A DNA stretch of 64,000 nucleotides, from the NCBI GenBank assembly GCA_964371055.1, contig CAYJLF010000020.1, forward strand, positions 62,001 to 126,000, in the 5' to 3' direction. Positions within the stretch are counted from its first letter, which is position 1; every line of letters starts with the position of its first letter. Both the position numbers and the translations under genes were made by a program. The stretch comes from CAYJLF01 sp964371055. Its GTDB lineage: Bacteria; Eisenbacteria; RBG-16-71-46; CAIMUX01. This document shows positions 34,571 through 42,892 of the stretch, piece after piece. Below the pieces are notes generated by a model. The model was not told the DNA's origin and did no database searches. It saw only the letters and a program-made list of their open reading frames with translations.

Positions 34571-36139
34571 ATGCCGACGTCACCGGAACCGACACCGCCG
34601 CCACGCCACGGCCTGAGCGGTCAGCGCGAGGCGATCGAGCGGGCGCGCCGCGATCTCCTCTTCATCGAGCCGGACGGCAGCAACCGTGAAGAGGTACGAA
34701 AGCTCGGCTACCGCTTCGTCGACCTCCTCGTCGACGCCGCGGCCGGGGCGGGCTCGCGCCTTCCGCTCAATCGCGATCCGGGACCGACCGGCGAACACTA
34801 CACCCCGCCCGAAGAAGGGCGCCCGGCCGAAGCGCTGCTCGACGAAGTGGCGGGCGTCCTGTCGCGCGGCATGAACCCGGCCCATCCCGGTTACATGGGG
34901 CACATGGACACCCTCGCCTCCGCCATCGGCATCTTCTCGGATGCCGTGGTCTCCTCGCTCAACAACAACATGCTCGCCTGGGAGATGTCGCCGGTCTTCT
35001 CCGAGATGGAACAGCGGGTGATGCGCTGGCTGTGCGGCCTCTTCGGTCTCGGAGCAACCTCCGAGGATCCCGACCGCCGCCCGGTGGGGCATCTCGTCAG
35101 CGGCGGCACGCTGGCCAACATGACGGCGATGTGGGTGGCGCGGAACGCCCGGGGCGGGGCCGCCATGGACGAGCACGGCCTCACCGCGCAACCTCCCTAC
35201 GTCTTCTTCGCCTCCGAAAACGCGCACTTCTCCTTCCGCAAAGCGGCCAACCTGCTCGGCCTCGGCCGTGAAGGGTGGATCGAGGTGCCGGCTGATGAGC
35301 TGGGACGCGTGCGCGTCGACGCCATGGCGAAGGCGGTCACGCTTGCCCGCGCCGCGGGCAAGATTCCCTTCGCGCTGGTCGGGATCGCCGGCACGACGGT
35401 CACCGGTTCGATCGATCCGCTCCCCGAGATCGCGGAACTGGCGGCGCGCGAGAATCTGTGGTTCCACGTCGACGCGGCCTACGGCGGGGCGATCGCCTTC
35501 TCGGACGCGCTGCGCCCGCGCCTGGCCGGCGTCGAGCGCGCCGACTCGGTCACCTTCAATCCGCAGAAGTGGCTCTTCGTGCCCAAGACCTGCGCGTCGA
35601 TCCTCTTCCGCGACCGCCGCGAGCCGGAGCGGCACCTCCGTGAGGCGTTCGTCTACGGCATGAGCAACCGCACCACCGCCGGCCGCACTCGCGTCAACCT
35701 CGGCGAGTGGACGCTGCAGGGGACGCGCCGGGTCGACGTGCTCAAGCTCTACCTCACCCTCGAGCACTTCGGCCGCGCGCGGCTGGCGCGGATGATCGAG
35801 CGGCAGATCGACCTGGCGCGCGTCTTCGCCGACGCCATCGAGGCCTGTCCCGAGCTGGAACTGCTCCACCGGCCGGAGCTCAACATCGTCTGCTTCCGCT
35901 ACCGCGGCGTCCCGCCCTGGCCCGAGTGGATCGACGACGACTCCCCCCTCGACCGGATCAACACGCGCATCCAGGAGAGGATCGAGGAGTCGGGAGTCGC
36001 CTGGCTCAGCCTGCCGCACTATCGCCGCCGCACCATCCTGCGCGCGGTCATCCTCCATCCGCGCAGCGACGAAGCGCTGCTCGACAAGATCCTCGACGAG
36101 GTGAGAGCGGCGGGACGGGCGTTGGGGAGCCGCGAATAG
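34571..36139 (+). CDS. PLP-dependent decarboxylase (aromatic-L-amino-acid / glutamate decarboxylase family)
   Basis: A 522-residue group II PLP decarboxylase. NPAHPGYMGHMDTLASA (about 110) binds substrate, HLVSGGTLANMTAMW (about 173) holds the phosphate, HVDAAYGGAIAFSD (about 300) supplies the PLP Asp, and FNPQKWLFVPKTCASILF (about 333) contains the Schiff-base lysine. It should form an amine from an amino acid; the exact substrate cannot be told (aromatic amino acid, glutamate, aspartate). ATG 34571 has GGGGG upstream and is chosen over the GTG at 34532. It lies 76 bp after ispG on the same strand but is probably unrelated to isoprenoid synthesis. Confidence 0.92.
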   Translation: MPTSPEPTPPPRHGLSGQREAIERARRDLLFIEPDGSNREEVRKLGYRFVDLLVDAAAGAGSRLPLNRDPGPTGEHYTPPEEGRPAEALLDEVAGVLSRGMNPAHPGYMGHMDTLASAIGIFSDAVVSSLNNNMLAWEMSPVFSEMEQRVMRWLCGLFGLGATSEDPDRRPVGHLVSGGTLANMTAMWVARNARGGAAMDEHGLTAQPPYVFFASENAHFSFRKAANLLGLGREGWIEVPADELGRVRVDAMAKAVTLARAAGKIPFALVGIAGTTVTGSIDPLPEIAELAARENLWFHVDAAYGGAIAFSDALRPRLAGVERADSVTFNPQKWLFVPKTCASILFRDRREPERHLREAFVYGMSNRTTAGRTRVNLGEWTLQGTRRVDVLKLYLTLEHFGRARLARMIERQIDLARVFADAIEACPELELLHRPELNIVCFRYRGVPPWPEWIDDDSPLDRINTRIQERIEESGVAWLSLPHYRRRTILRAVILHPRSDEALLDKILDEVRAAGRALGSRE

Positions 36140-36266
36140 CCGAGACCCGGATCGTCGGTTCTCGGCTGGAGCTCGCGCTCACTCGGGGTCGTCCGAGCCC
36201 GAGCAGGAGTTGGGTCGCCTGGGACCGCCGCGCCCGATTCCGCTGGCTTCGCCCGGATGATGGTGG

Positions 36267-36294
36267 TTGACTCGCAATGTCTGGAACGTACTCG
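36267..36294 (+). promoter_or_regulatory. Candidate sigma70-type promoter for the beta-helix gene
   Basis: TTGACT at 36267 is followed after 16 bases by TACTCG, ending about 40 bases before the ATG at 36334. The -35 box is strong and the -10 weak. The 194-bp gap before the gene is otherwise featureless. Confidence 0.35.
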
Positions 36295-36333
36295 AGGTGA
36301 TCTGTTTTCGTGATAACGGACTGAGGAGGCGCT

Positions 36334-38115
36334 ATGTTCCGCACCAGTCTGATCGTCAGCCTGCTCCTGCTCCTTCCCTCATCGGCCGAGTCCGTACTTC
36401 GCTTGGTTCCTGCCCAGTACGCCACCATTCAGCTGGGAATCAACGCGGCCCAAAGTGACGACACGGTGCTCGTGTCTCCAGGAACCTACTCCGAGTCAGT
36501 CACCCTGCCGCACCGCGGGATCACCCTGAGGTCGAGCGGAGGGTACGCGGTCACGCAGGTGCTGCGGATCGCCCTCACCTATCTGAACGGGGACGATCCT
36601 CGAACCGGGGTCATCGGCTTCAGCGTCGCCGATGGCCTCACCGTCGACGGCTCGTACGGCTACTACGGATGGCTCACGCTCGATCAATGCTCATTCGGTC
36701 CCCTCGCCGGCGTCAGCTTCGGAAGCTCGCCCGTGGAGGCCGCCGAGACACTCATCCGCGACTGCATCTTCACGGGATCGAACGGCGTGACCAACGGCTA
36801 CTGGTACAACGATCTCACGGTCACGAGCTGCAACTTCCAGTCAACCTCAGGGATCATCGCCAACGGCTATCCCGTCTTCGTCTCCGGTTGCGTGCTTGAT
36901 CAAGGGTCGATCCAGCTCTCCTCGGAAGGAGCCGGGGTCCTGGTTTCCGGCTGCACGCTGCACGGAGGGGAGATCATGCTGAACAACGACGGCTCAGGTC
37001 AGGCGATAGGGAACCACATGACCGGCGGGGCAATTCGCGTCAACACGAGCGACGCCGGTGGCGTATACATTCTCGACAATGTCCTGGTCGGGACGGACAT
37101 CGTTGTCGCAGGGACTTTCCCGGTGAGCGACGTCTACATCTCGGGCAATCAGCTCACCGGAGGATCGATCTCCGTCACAGACGCGATCCGGTCCTCCATC
37201 TCGGGCAATTCGATCAGCAACTCGCCCCTCGCGATCTCCACGAGCTCCTTTGAACTGGAGCTTCATGGGAACACGATTCGGGACGGGTCCGCCGGCATCG
37301 TCGTCAACTCATGGCCCATCCAGTCGAGCATCGTCGGCAACGACATCCGGGGCTGCTCCGGTACGGGTATCCAGGCTCCCGATGCTGAAGGTGGGGTGGT
37401 CGAGCAGAACGTGGTCGTGAGCTGCGGCATTGGTTTGAACTTCTTCACCGGCACCTGCCGGCGGAACACGATCACTGGTTGCCTCGACCGTGGCCTCGTG
37501 CTTGCATCGGGCTCCGGCGAGGCGCTGGAGATCTCCGGCAACCTGGTGATCGGAAACAACCGGGGCATCGTCGTCAGTTCGCCGATCGACCCCGCCCTTC
37601 TGAGATGCAATGACGTATGGTCAAACCCCGCCGGCAACTGGATCGGCATGGCCGATCCGACAGGACAGAACGGGAACATCTCCCTCGATCCGCTCTTCTG
37701 CGATACGAACTTCGGCTCGTACACCCTGGCGGCGGATTCGCCCTGTCTGCCCGGAAACCACCCCGCGGGTGCGGACTGTCACACGATCGGTGCTCTCGAT
37801 GAGGGATGTCCTTCGCCGACCGTTGTGCCCTGGCCGACTGAGGCATCGGTGACGGCGGACCTCCTCGCGGACCCCAACCCGGCCCGTGATTTCGTGCGAT
37901 TGCGCTTCGCGCCGTGGGTCGAGTGCTCCAAGGCGGACATTGTCTCGGTTTCGGGTGCCGTCGTGCGCGGTCTCGAGTTGGCGCCGACCGACGGAGGAGC
38001 CCATTCGGTCCGCTGGGACCTTCGCGACAATGAGGGTCGTGCCGTGCCGGCGGGCGTCTATCTTGTCCGCACCGCCGGCGTCCGACAGGCGAATCGCGTC
38101 GTGGTGGTCAGGTAA
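36334..38115 (+). CDS. Secreted right-handed beta-helix protein with sorting-tail-like C-terminus
   Basis: A 593-residue exported protein with a signal peptide (about 1-20). ATIQLGINAAQSDDTVLVSPG (about 30-49) opens a NosD/pectate-lyase-type parallel beta-helix. Repeated short strands such as SSISGNSISNSPLAI and SIVGNDIRGCSGTGIQ continue to about 490. The last 75 residues look like an FlgD/T9SS-type tail (VRLRFAPWVECSKADIVSVS, then DNEGRAVPAGVYLVRTAG). Such tails anchor or sort surface proteins in FCB-group bacteria. No enzyme signature is visible. GAGGAGG precedes ATG 36334. Confidence 0.85.
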   Translation: MFRTSLIVSLLLLLPSSAESVLRLVPAQYATIQLGINAAQSDDTVLVSPGTYSESVTLPHRGITLRSSGGYAVTQVLRIALTYLNGDDPRTGVIGFSVADGLTVDGSYGYYGWLTLDQCSFGPLAGVSFGSSPVEAAETLIRDCIFTGSNGVTNGYWYNDLTVTSCNFQSTSGIIANGYPVFVSGCVLDQGSIQLSSEGAGVLVSGCTLHGGEIMLNNDGSGQAIGNHMTGGAIRVNTSDAGGVYILDNVLVGTDIVVAGTFPVSDVYISGNQLTGGSISVTDAIRSSISGNSISNSPLAISTSSFELELHGNTIRDGSAGIVVNSWPIQSSIVGNDIRGCSGTGIQAPDAEGGVVEQNVVVSCGIGLNFFTGTCRRNTITGCLDRGLVLASGSGEALEISGNLVIGNNRGIVVSSPIDPALLRCNDVWSNPAGNWIGMADPTGQNGNISLDPLFCDTNFGSYTLAADSPCLPGNHPAGADCHTIGALDEGCPSPTVVPWPTEASVTADLLADPNPARDFVRLRFAPWVECSKADIVSVSGAVVRGLELAPTDGGAHSVRWDLRDNEGRAVPAGVYLVRTAGVRQANRVVVVR

Positions 38116-38158
38116 AGCGCGAGGTCGAGAGCGTCGTTCGGCCTCGGATCGTCCCTTC

Positions 38159-39763
38159 CTACCGCACCTGTCGCAGGATCCAGAGATCCATGATCCAGTT
38201 GTCCGGTCGCCCGACGACCAGGGTGCTGCCGTCAGGCGACCAGCGCGGGTAGGTCTCCCATTCCGGTCCGTAGGTCAGGCGGGCGACGTTCTCGCCGTTC
38301 CACGACATCATCCAGATGTCGTAGTCCGACGAGAAGGCGATCCGCTCTCCGTCCGGAGACCAGGCCGGGAAGCAGTCGCGGCCGGGGCCGCCCGGAAGCG
38401 CGACAGCCTCGCCTCCATCGGCCGGGCTGACCCAGATGTCGTAGGGCGGCCCGTTGGACTGATAGGCGACCTTCGTGCCGTCGGGAGACCAGACGGGATC
38501 GGAGCCGTTTACCCCGGCGCTCGGGAAACGGATGGGAGTAGAACCGCCCGCGGCGTTCACGGTGTAGATGGTGAAGACCTGGTCCGGGAACCCCCTCGAC
38601 AGATGGAAGATCAGGCGAGTCCCGTCCGGAGACCAAGATGGATACCCCGGGCGTGATCCCGGTGGGAACGTCGCGACTTCGATCGGCGGCGCGCCCGGCG
38701 TGGCCTCCATGATCATCAGAGAGTAGTAGATCGACGTACCCTCGTGGTGCGCGATGTAGGCGAACCGGGTTCCGTCCGGAGACCATCGGGCGTTCAGCGC
38801 GGCGACCGGCTCGTTCGTCCGTCGCACGGCCGGTCCCCCTCCGATCGGGATCGTGTAGATCTGAGAGTAGCCCATGACCTCCCAGTCGGCCGTAAAGAGG
38901 ATCGCTTGCCCGTCCACCGACCAGTCGCCGCCCCAGGCTCCACCGATTCTCGTGCTGGTCGTCAGGCGCTGGTAGAGGTAGATGCCGAGGCTGGTCGTGC
39001 CGGCGGCCGGGTTGGAGAGCGCCGACCAGTTGCCCTGCGAGTTGGAGGCCTTGAGGGCGAAGTGGTAGGTCGTCAACGGTCCCAGATCTGGGATCGTCAG
39101 GCTCTCCGTCGCCCCACGCGGGGACGGGGCCGGCAGACCGGCTACGGGCGTCGCCGCTTCCCAGGACTCCGGGGTGATCGTCTCCAGCGCAAAGCGCAGA
39201 TCGTAGGCAACCGCGGGGGTGTTGGTGACGGAGTCCCCGGGCGCGGTCCATCGCAACGTCACGCTGCTGGCAGAGGTCGAGACGACAGCCAGGTCCTTGA
39301 CGGAGAAGGTCGCCAGCACCGGCTCCACCTCGACCGTCGCGTCGTTGGAGAGCGCCGACGAGTTCCCGGCCGCGTCGGCGGCCCGGAGCGCGAAGTGCCA
39401 GATCCCTCTTGGCAGCTTGCTCAGGGTGTACCGCTCCGGCTGGCCCGCCGGCCGGGGGAACCAGGAGCGTTGAATGACCTGGGCTGAGTCCCAGGAGGCC
39501 TCGTCGATCGGCGCCGCGGCGTAACGAAGGTCGTAGCGCGCCACGGTTCCTTCGCGGCCATCGTCTCCGGGTGCCGTCCACTCGGCGTTGGCCGTGCCGG
39601 GCGCGGTGGGCGTCACCCGCAGGTCGGTGACCGCGGCCGGCGGGGTGGTGTCCGCGGAGGATCCGGTCGAGGAGTCGCTCTGGCACCCGATCATCGCCAG
39701 GAGCACCAGCATGGCCGCGGTCACCAGACCATTTGTGGGCGTGCCGTCGAATCGAGATCTCAT
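38159..39763 (-). CDS. Lipoprotein with fibronectin III domains and TolB-like propeller
   Basis: A 534-residue exported lipoprotein; LLAMIGC gives the lipidated Cys at about 27. Two fibronectin-III-like domains (about 40-130 and 140-235), each with LRW/AEWTAPGDD and YHFALKASNSQGNWSALSNP-type ends, are followed by a six-bladed TolB/PD40 propeller. Its repeated motif is WSPDGT, as in NARWSPDGTRFAYIAH, PSWSPDGTRLIFHLS, PVWSPDGTKVAYQS, PAWSPDGERIAFSS and PRWSPDGSTLVVG. It is probably a periplasmic or surface binding protein. The start at 39763 gives a proper signal peptide; the much longer frame is not coding. Confidence 0.85.
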   Translation of the reverse strand: MRSRFDGTPTNGLVTAAMLVLLAMIGCQSDSSTGSSADTTPPAAVTDLRVTPTAPGTANAEWTAPGDDGREGTVARYDLRYAAAPIDEASWDSAQVIQRSWFPRPAGQPERYTLSKLPRGIWHFALRAADAAGNSSALSNDATVEVEPVLATFSVKDLAVVSTSASSVTLRWTAPGDSVTNTPAVAYDLRFALETITPESWEAATPVAGLPAPSPRGATESLTIPDLGPLTTYHFALKASNSQGNWSALSNPAAGTTSLGIYLYQRLTTSTRIGGAWGGDWSVDGQAILFTADWEVMGYSQIYTIPIGGGPAVRRTNEPVAALNARWSPDGTRFAYIAHHEGTSIYYSLMIMEATPGAPPIEVATFPPGSRPGYPSWSPDGTRLIFHLSRGFPDQVFTIYTVNAAGGSTPIRFPSAGVNGSDPVWSPDGTKVAYQSNGPPYDIWVSPADGGEAVALPGGPGRDCFPAWSPDGERIAFSSDYDIWMMSWNGENVARLTYGPEWETYPRWSPDGSTLVVGRPDNWIMDLWILRQVR

Positions 39764-39917
39764 ACTTCGGCCCTCCGCGTCTCTCGCAGCCTCGAGACAA
39801 AGTACACGGTCGAGCCAACCCACACCTGATCGCGAGGGTAGGCTCGATCCGAAAGACGCGTCAAACCGTTTTCCGTGCGTGCGGCAGGCGAGGATGATGG
39901 CCTGCGCGCGCCTTGGT

Positions 39918-39947
39918 TTGACTCCACCGAGAACCACGTTGTACCTA
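39918..39947 (+). promoter_or_regulatory. Candidate sigma70-type promoter for the small ORF at 40002
   Basis: TTGACT at 39918-39923 and TACCTA at 39942-39947 are 18 bases apart. They lie about 55 bases before a small frame with a near-perfect AAGGAGG site. The same TTGACT hexamer precedes the beta-helix gene. Confidence 0.35.
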
Positions 39948-40001
39948 TGTCTGGACCGTGCTGTGGCGCAGGGTGAGTCCCCGATCCTAAGGAGGCGCTT
40001 G

Positions 40002-40229
40002 ATGAAGTTCCCAATCCTCAATCCCGCACGGCTGCTGCTCGCCGCCACGATCGTCCAGAACGGATCGTACGCGGGCCAGAGCACGGATGTGTACGTCTGG
40101 GATGGTGGAGTCTCCGGCCCTCCGGGAGCCGCGATCGGCGTGCACTTCACCCCGGACAGTCCGGTTCCGGAAGCCGCGACTTTCTGGGGGCAGGTGAAGC
40201 GGCTCTACACGACGGTCGTGAGGGAGTAG
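40002..40229 (+). CDS. Small possible exported peptide, likely a gene remnant
   Basis: A 75-residue frame starting MKFPILNPARLLLAATIVQN, with a weak signal-peptide-like start. It is preceded by a near-perfect AAGGAGG 7 bases before ATG 40002 and by a candidate promoter. The rest (STDVYVWDGGVSGPPGAAIG and VKRLYTTVVRE) matches no family I recognise. The strong translation signals with a short, ordinary-looking product suggest either a small exported peptide or the 5' stub of a decayed secreted-protein gene. The neighbouring truncated antitoxin supports local decay. Confidence 0.4.
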   Translation: MKFPILNPARLLLAATIVQNGSYAGQSTDVYVWDGGVSGPPGAAIGVHFTPDSPVPEAATFWGQVKRLYTTVVRE

Positions 40230-40281
40230 GTGCGGATGTCCGCCTAGCATCCACGTCGGATCAAGAACGGAGCAGTTCCAT

Positions 40282-40634
40282 CTAGCCGGGGATCTCGTGC
40301 GCGGAGGCCTCTGCACCAAGGACATCCTCGATGTCCTCGACGTCGTCCTGGCTCCGTCCATCGGCGAGGAGGATGTCCCGGATCTCGATCGGAAGCCGTG
40401 ACCCCTGTGGATCGCGCCACTCCGGGAGCCGATGGGAGAAGTCGCGGAGCTGCCACTGGCTCGTCTTCCCGAACCGATCAAGGGTCTCCCGCAGCAGGTT
40501 CTGCTCTGCGGCCGACGGGGCGACTCCGGGCGCGTCCTGGAGCAGAGAGACTTCGTTCCCCTGACGCTCCGAGATGAATCGGTGCCAGTACGAGGGGGCG
40601 TCGGGATCACGCTCATCGTTGATGCGAGCTCGCC
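40282..40634 (-). pseudogene. 5'-truncated SocA/Panacea (DUF4065) antitoxin-like gene
   Basis: Reading codons upstream from the TAG at 40282-40284 gives about 117 residues that match the C-terminal half of Panacea/SocA-domain proteins. The stretches include INDERDPDAPSYWHRFISER, then QWQLRDFSHRLPEWRDPQG and LPIEIRDILLADGRSQDD, ending DVEDIEDVLGAEASAHEIPG. In intact members this part follows a conserved N-terminal half with SM(P/K)xGPVLSxxYDLI; that half is missing, and there is no start codon. The open frame simply continues into the tail of the TPR gene. It is read here as a decayed antitoxin; no toxin gene is adjacent. An alternative is a frameshifted but otherwise full gene, which the upstream sequence does not support. 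Confidence 0.72.
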
Positions 40635-40657
40635 AGGGAAGCCAGCCCGCAATTGCC

Positions 40658-41590
40658 TCACCCGCCCGAGCCTCCTGAGGTCAGACGCTCCAGCAATCCC
40701 TGCAGCGCCGCCGCCTCGGGATTGGACGGCCAGATCCGCAGCGATTCGCGCAGGTGCTCGATCGCCGCGCTCCGATCTCCCGCGGCCGATTCGACCTCAC
40801 CCAGTTGCCCGAGCAGACGCCCACGCTCGGGATCGCGCAGCGCCTGGTCCCGGACGAACTCCAGGTCGAAACGGGTCAGCTCCTCCGCCGTGATCTCGCC
40901 TTGCAGGACCGATTCGATCGCGCGCCGCGCCTCGGCGTCGAGATCGTCGCTCGTCTGGACCGTGACGAACGCCCGCCGGTAGTGCGCCGCCGGATCCTCC
41001 CGCGCCCGCAAGGCGGCCCGCAATGCGTCGCGGGCGGCGGCCGTCTCACCCCGCCTCGCGTGGATCTCGCCGAGTCGGGCCTGGACCAGTTCCGGGGCGG
41101 CCCCGGCCGCCAGCGCTTCGCCGTAATCGGCAGCGGCCTGAGTCAGGTCCCCTTTCTGCCGGTTCAGCTCGGCCAGGTTATAGAGGATCGACCATCGTGA
41201 TTCCGGGTTCTGCGCCAGTGCCTCCCGGAGCGTACGCAGGCCTTCCTCCACCAGGCCCAGTCGGCCACACGCGATCGCGCGATTGACGATCGCCGCCGTG
41301 TTGTCCGGCTCGATCAGAAGCGCCCGGTCATACCAGGCCACCGCGCCGCGCCAGTCTCCCTGCCGCGCCAGTTGGTCGCCGTTGCCGACGAATCCGCGCG
41401 CCTCCGTGGTCTTTCCCCCGGAGGAGATCGCCTGCAGCCAGGCGGGGGGAGCGAGCGAGATGAGTCCGAAGCCGATCAGGCAGCACCAGATCACGACGAG
41501 CGTCCACAGGACGGCGCGAGCCGCCCGACGCCCGGGCCTCAATCCCGATGGCTGCCCCTCAGCAGCTCGTGTGGAGGATGAGGAGGACAT
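40658..41590 (-). CDS. Membrane-anchored TPR protein
   Basis: A 310-residue protein with one N-terminal transmembrane helix (about 27-48, VLWTLVVIWCCLIGFGLISL) followed by tetratricopeptide repeats. Repeats are visible at about 70-103 (GDQLARQGDWRGAVAWYDRA), 105-137, 140-172 and 255-300 (LGEVESAAGDRSAAIEHLRE). TPRs mediate protein contacts, probably in the periplasm here. Its start overlaps the 3' end of the VanZ-Mth938 gene by 32 bases, so the two are co-transcribed and probably act together. The stop abuts the antitoxin remnant. Confidence 0.85.
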   Translation of the reverse strand: MSSSSSTRAAEGQPSGLRPGRRAARAVLWTLVVIWCCLIGFGLISLAPPAWLQAISSGGKTTEARGFVGNGDQLARQGDWRGAVAWYDRALLIEPDNTAAIVNRAIACGRLGLVEEGLRTLREALAQNPESRWSILYNLAELNRQKGDLTQAAADYGEALAAGAAPELVQARLGEIHARRGETAAARDALRAALRAREDPAAHYRRAFVTVQTSDDLDAEARRAIESVLQGEITAEELTRFDLEFVRDQALRDPERGRLLGQLGEVESAAGDRSAAIEHLRESLRIWPSNPEAAALQGLLERLTSGGSGG

Positions 41591-42818
41591 TCTTCTTCTG
41601 CTTCTTCAGTTCGTTGTACCGCCGGCACGCTTCTTCAGAGCGCAGGATAATGACTTGCGTAGCATCCTGCAAAAACGGGTTGTAGATGAAACGGCTCCCG
41701 CTCGCGTGCGGAAATCCCTTGCCGCCCTGCCCTTCATACCCCGCGCCGATGAGGAGGACATCTGCCTTCTGTCGATTCAGGAAGGTCTTGTCGCGGTGGT
41801 TGAAGAAGTGCTTCTTGTCGACCAGCCGAAGGCTCCCGTTGGACCGGAGCATGACATCGAAGGCCGGCACCGGCAGGCCGCGGAAAAAGGTGAGTCCGCT
41901 CCGACCGGAGATGATCGTCGCGCGATCTTGACGGAGGCAGCTTCCCGCCAGCACGGCGACCGCACCCCCGGCGAGGCCGAGCATGACCCACCGGGCGGTT
42001 CGCGCTCGGCTCAGGTGGAACACCAGGAAGAGGCCGGTGAAGCTCGAGATCGTGAAGAGCAGCACCCAGCCCGCGTATCGGGGTTCGGTCAGAACCGAGC
42101 CGAAGAGCAGAAAGAGATACCCCAGAGCCAGGAGAAGAACCCACACGCTCGGCGCATGCTCCAGGTATCCACCGAGGGTGCGTTGGCGGAGGCGCCGCCA
42201 CGAGCCGGCGCCGACTCCGGCGCGGCTGGGGCCGAAGAGCAGGATCCCCATGCCGATCAGAGAACCCCACACGTCCTTCGCGATATCGCTGGTGTCGAAG
42301 ACGCGGCCGCTCATGTGCATCTGGAAGTACTCGTCGAAGATGGAGCAGCCGGCGGCCAGACCGAAGGTCACGAGAAAGATCCGCGCCAGCGACACGCCGC
42401 GGGGATGCAGGTCCCGGTAGACCATGAAGGCGAAGATCGTATAGGCGATGTAGTGCCAGTTCTGCTGCAGCTCGTAGAAGCTGTGTCCGAAGTAGAGGTC
42501 GGTGCTGCGCTGGCCCACAGCAATCATCGCGATGGCCAGGAGTGCGGTCAGGGCGCGACGCCTCGTGATCCGGGGACGGGTAAGGGCGAGCAGAAGCGCC
42601 GCGACGGCCGCCGCCACCACCGGGACGATCGGGATCTCCTGGCCTCCCAGCGGAAACGTGGAGGCGGAGGCGCGTCCCACCGCATCCTGCAGGAAGGCGC
42701 GCAGCATGATGAAGGGGGTGCTGACGAGGAGAATGGCATACAGCACGAGGTGCAGGCGCGGGGATTCCACGCCCCGGGGGACGTCAGCAGAATGCGCGTT
42801 GGACTGGCGGCGCGGCAT
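41559..42818 (-). CDS. VanZ-like membrane protein fused to a Mth938-like domain
   Basis: A 419-residue protein. The first 290 residues hold about eight transmembrane helices; one stretch (AAGCSIFDEYFQMHMSGRVF, then DTSDIAKDVWGSLIGMGI) is the VanZ signature with its Asp/Glu pattern. After a short link, residues about 300-419 look like a Mth938/DUF498 domain. This has ADVLLIGAGYEGQGG, then IILRSEEACRRYNELKKQKK and the ending VLLILHTSC; compare the ALHLTC ending and EAVEIYNEL block of the family. VanZ proteins occur in antibiotic and envelope stress loci; Mth938 relatives include NDUFAF3 and AAMDC. I do not know this fusion as a common architecture. GGAGAG precedes ATG 42818. Confidence 0.75.
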   Translation of the reverse strand: MPRRQSNAHSADVPRGVESPRLHLVLYAILLVSTPFIMLRAFLQDAVGRASASTFPLGGQEIPIVPVVAAAVAALLLALTRPRITRRRALTALLAIAMIAVGQRSTDLYFGHSFYELQQNWHYIAYTIFAFMVYRDLHPRGVSLARIFLVTFGLAAGCSIFDEYFQMHMSGRVFDTSDIAKDVWGSLIGMGILLFGPSRAGVGAGSWRRLRQRTLGGYLEHAPSVWVLLLALGYLFLLFGSVLTEPRYAGWVLLFTISSFTGLFLVFHLSRARTARWVMLGLAGGAVAVLAGSCLRQDRATIISGRSGLTFFRGLPVPAFDVMLRSNGSLRLVDKKHFFNHRDKTFLNRQKADVLLIGAGYEGQGGKGFPHASGSRFIYNPFLQDATQVIILRSEEACRRYNELKKQKKNVLLILHTSC

Positions 42819-42892
42819 CGACTCTCCAGCCCGGCAAAGGCCCGAGGATCAGACAGACCGCACCCATGATAGCAGATCGTGAGCCGTTCCGA

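Noticed and set aside
40230..40281. A toxin gene partnering the SocA-like remnant
   Set aside because: Neither side encodes a small toxin-like protein; the flanks are the orphan frame and the TPR gene.
40658..41590. Antitoxin remnant continuing as a fused N-terminus inside the TPR gene
   Set aside because: The frame stays open into the TPR gene, but the TPR repeats are in another frame and the open antitoxin frame there has none of the expected N-terminal motifs.
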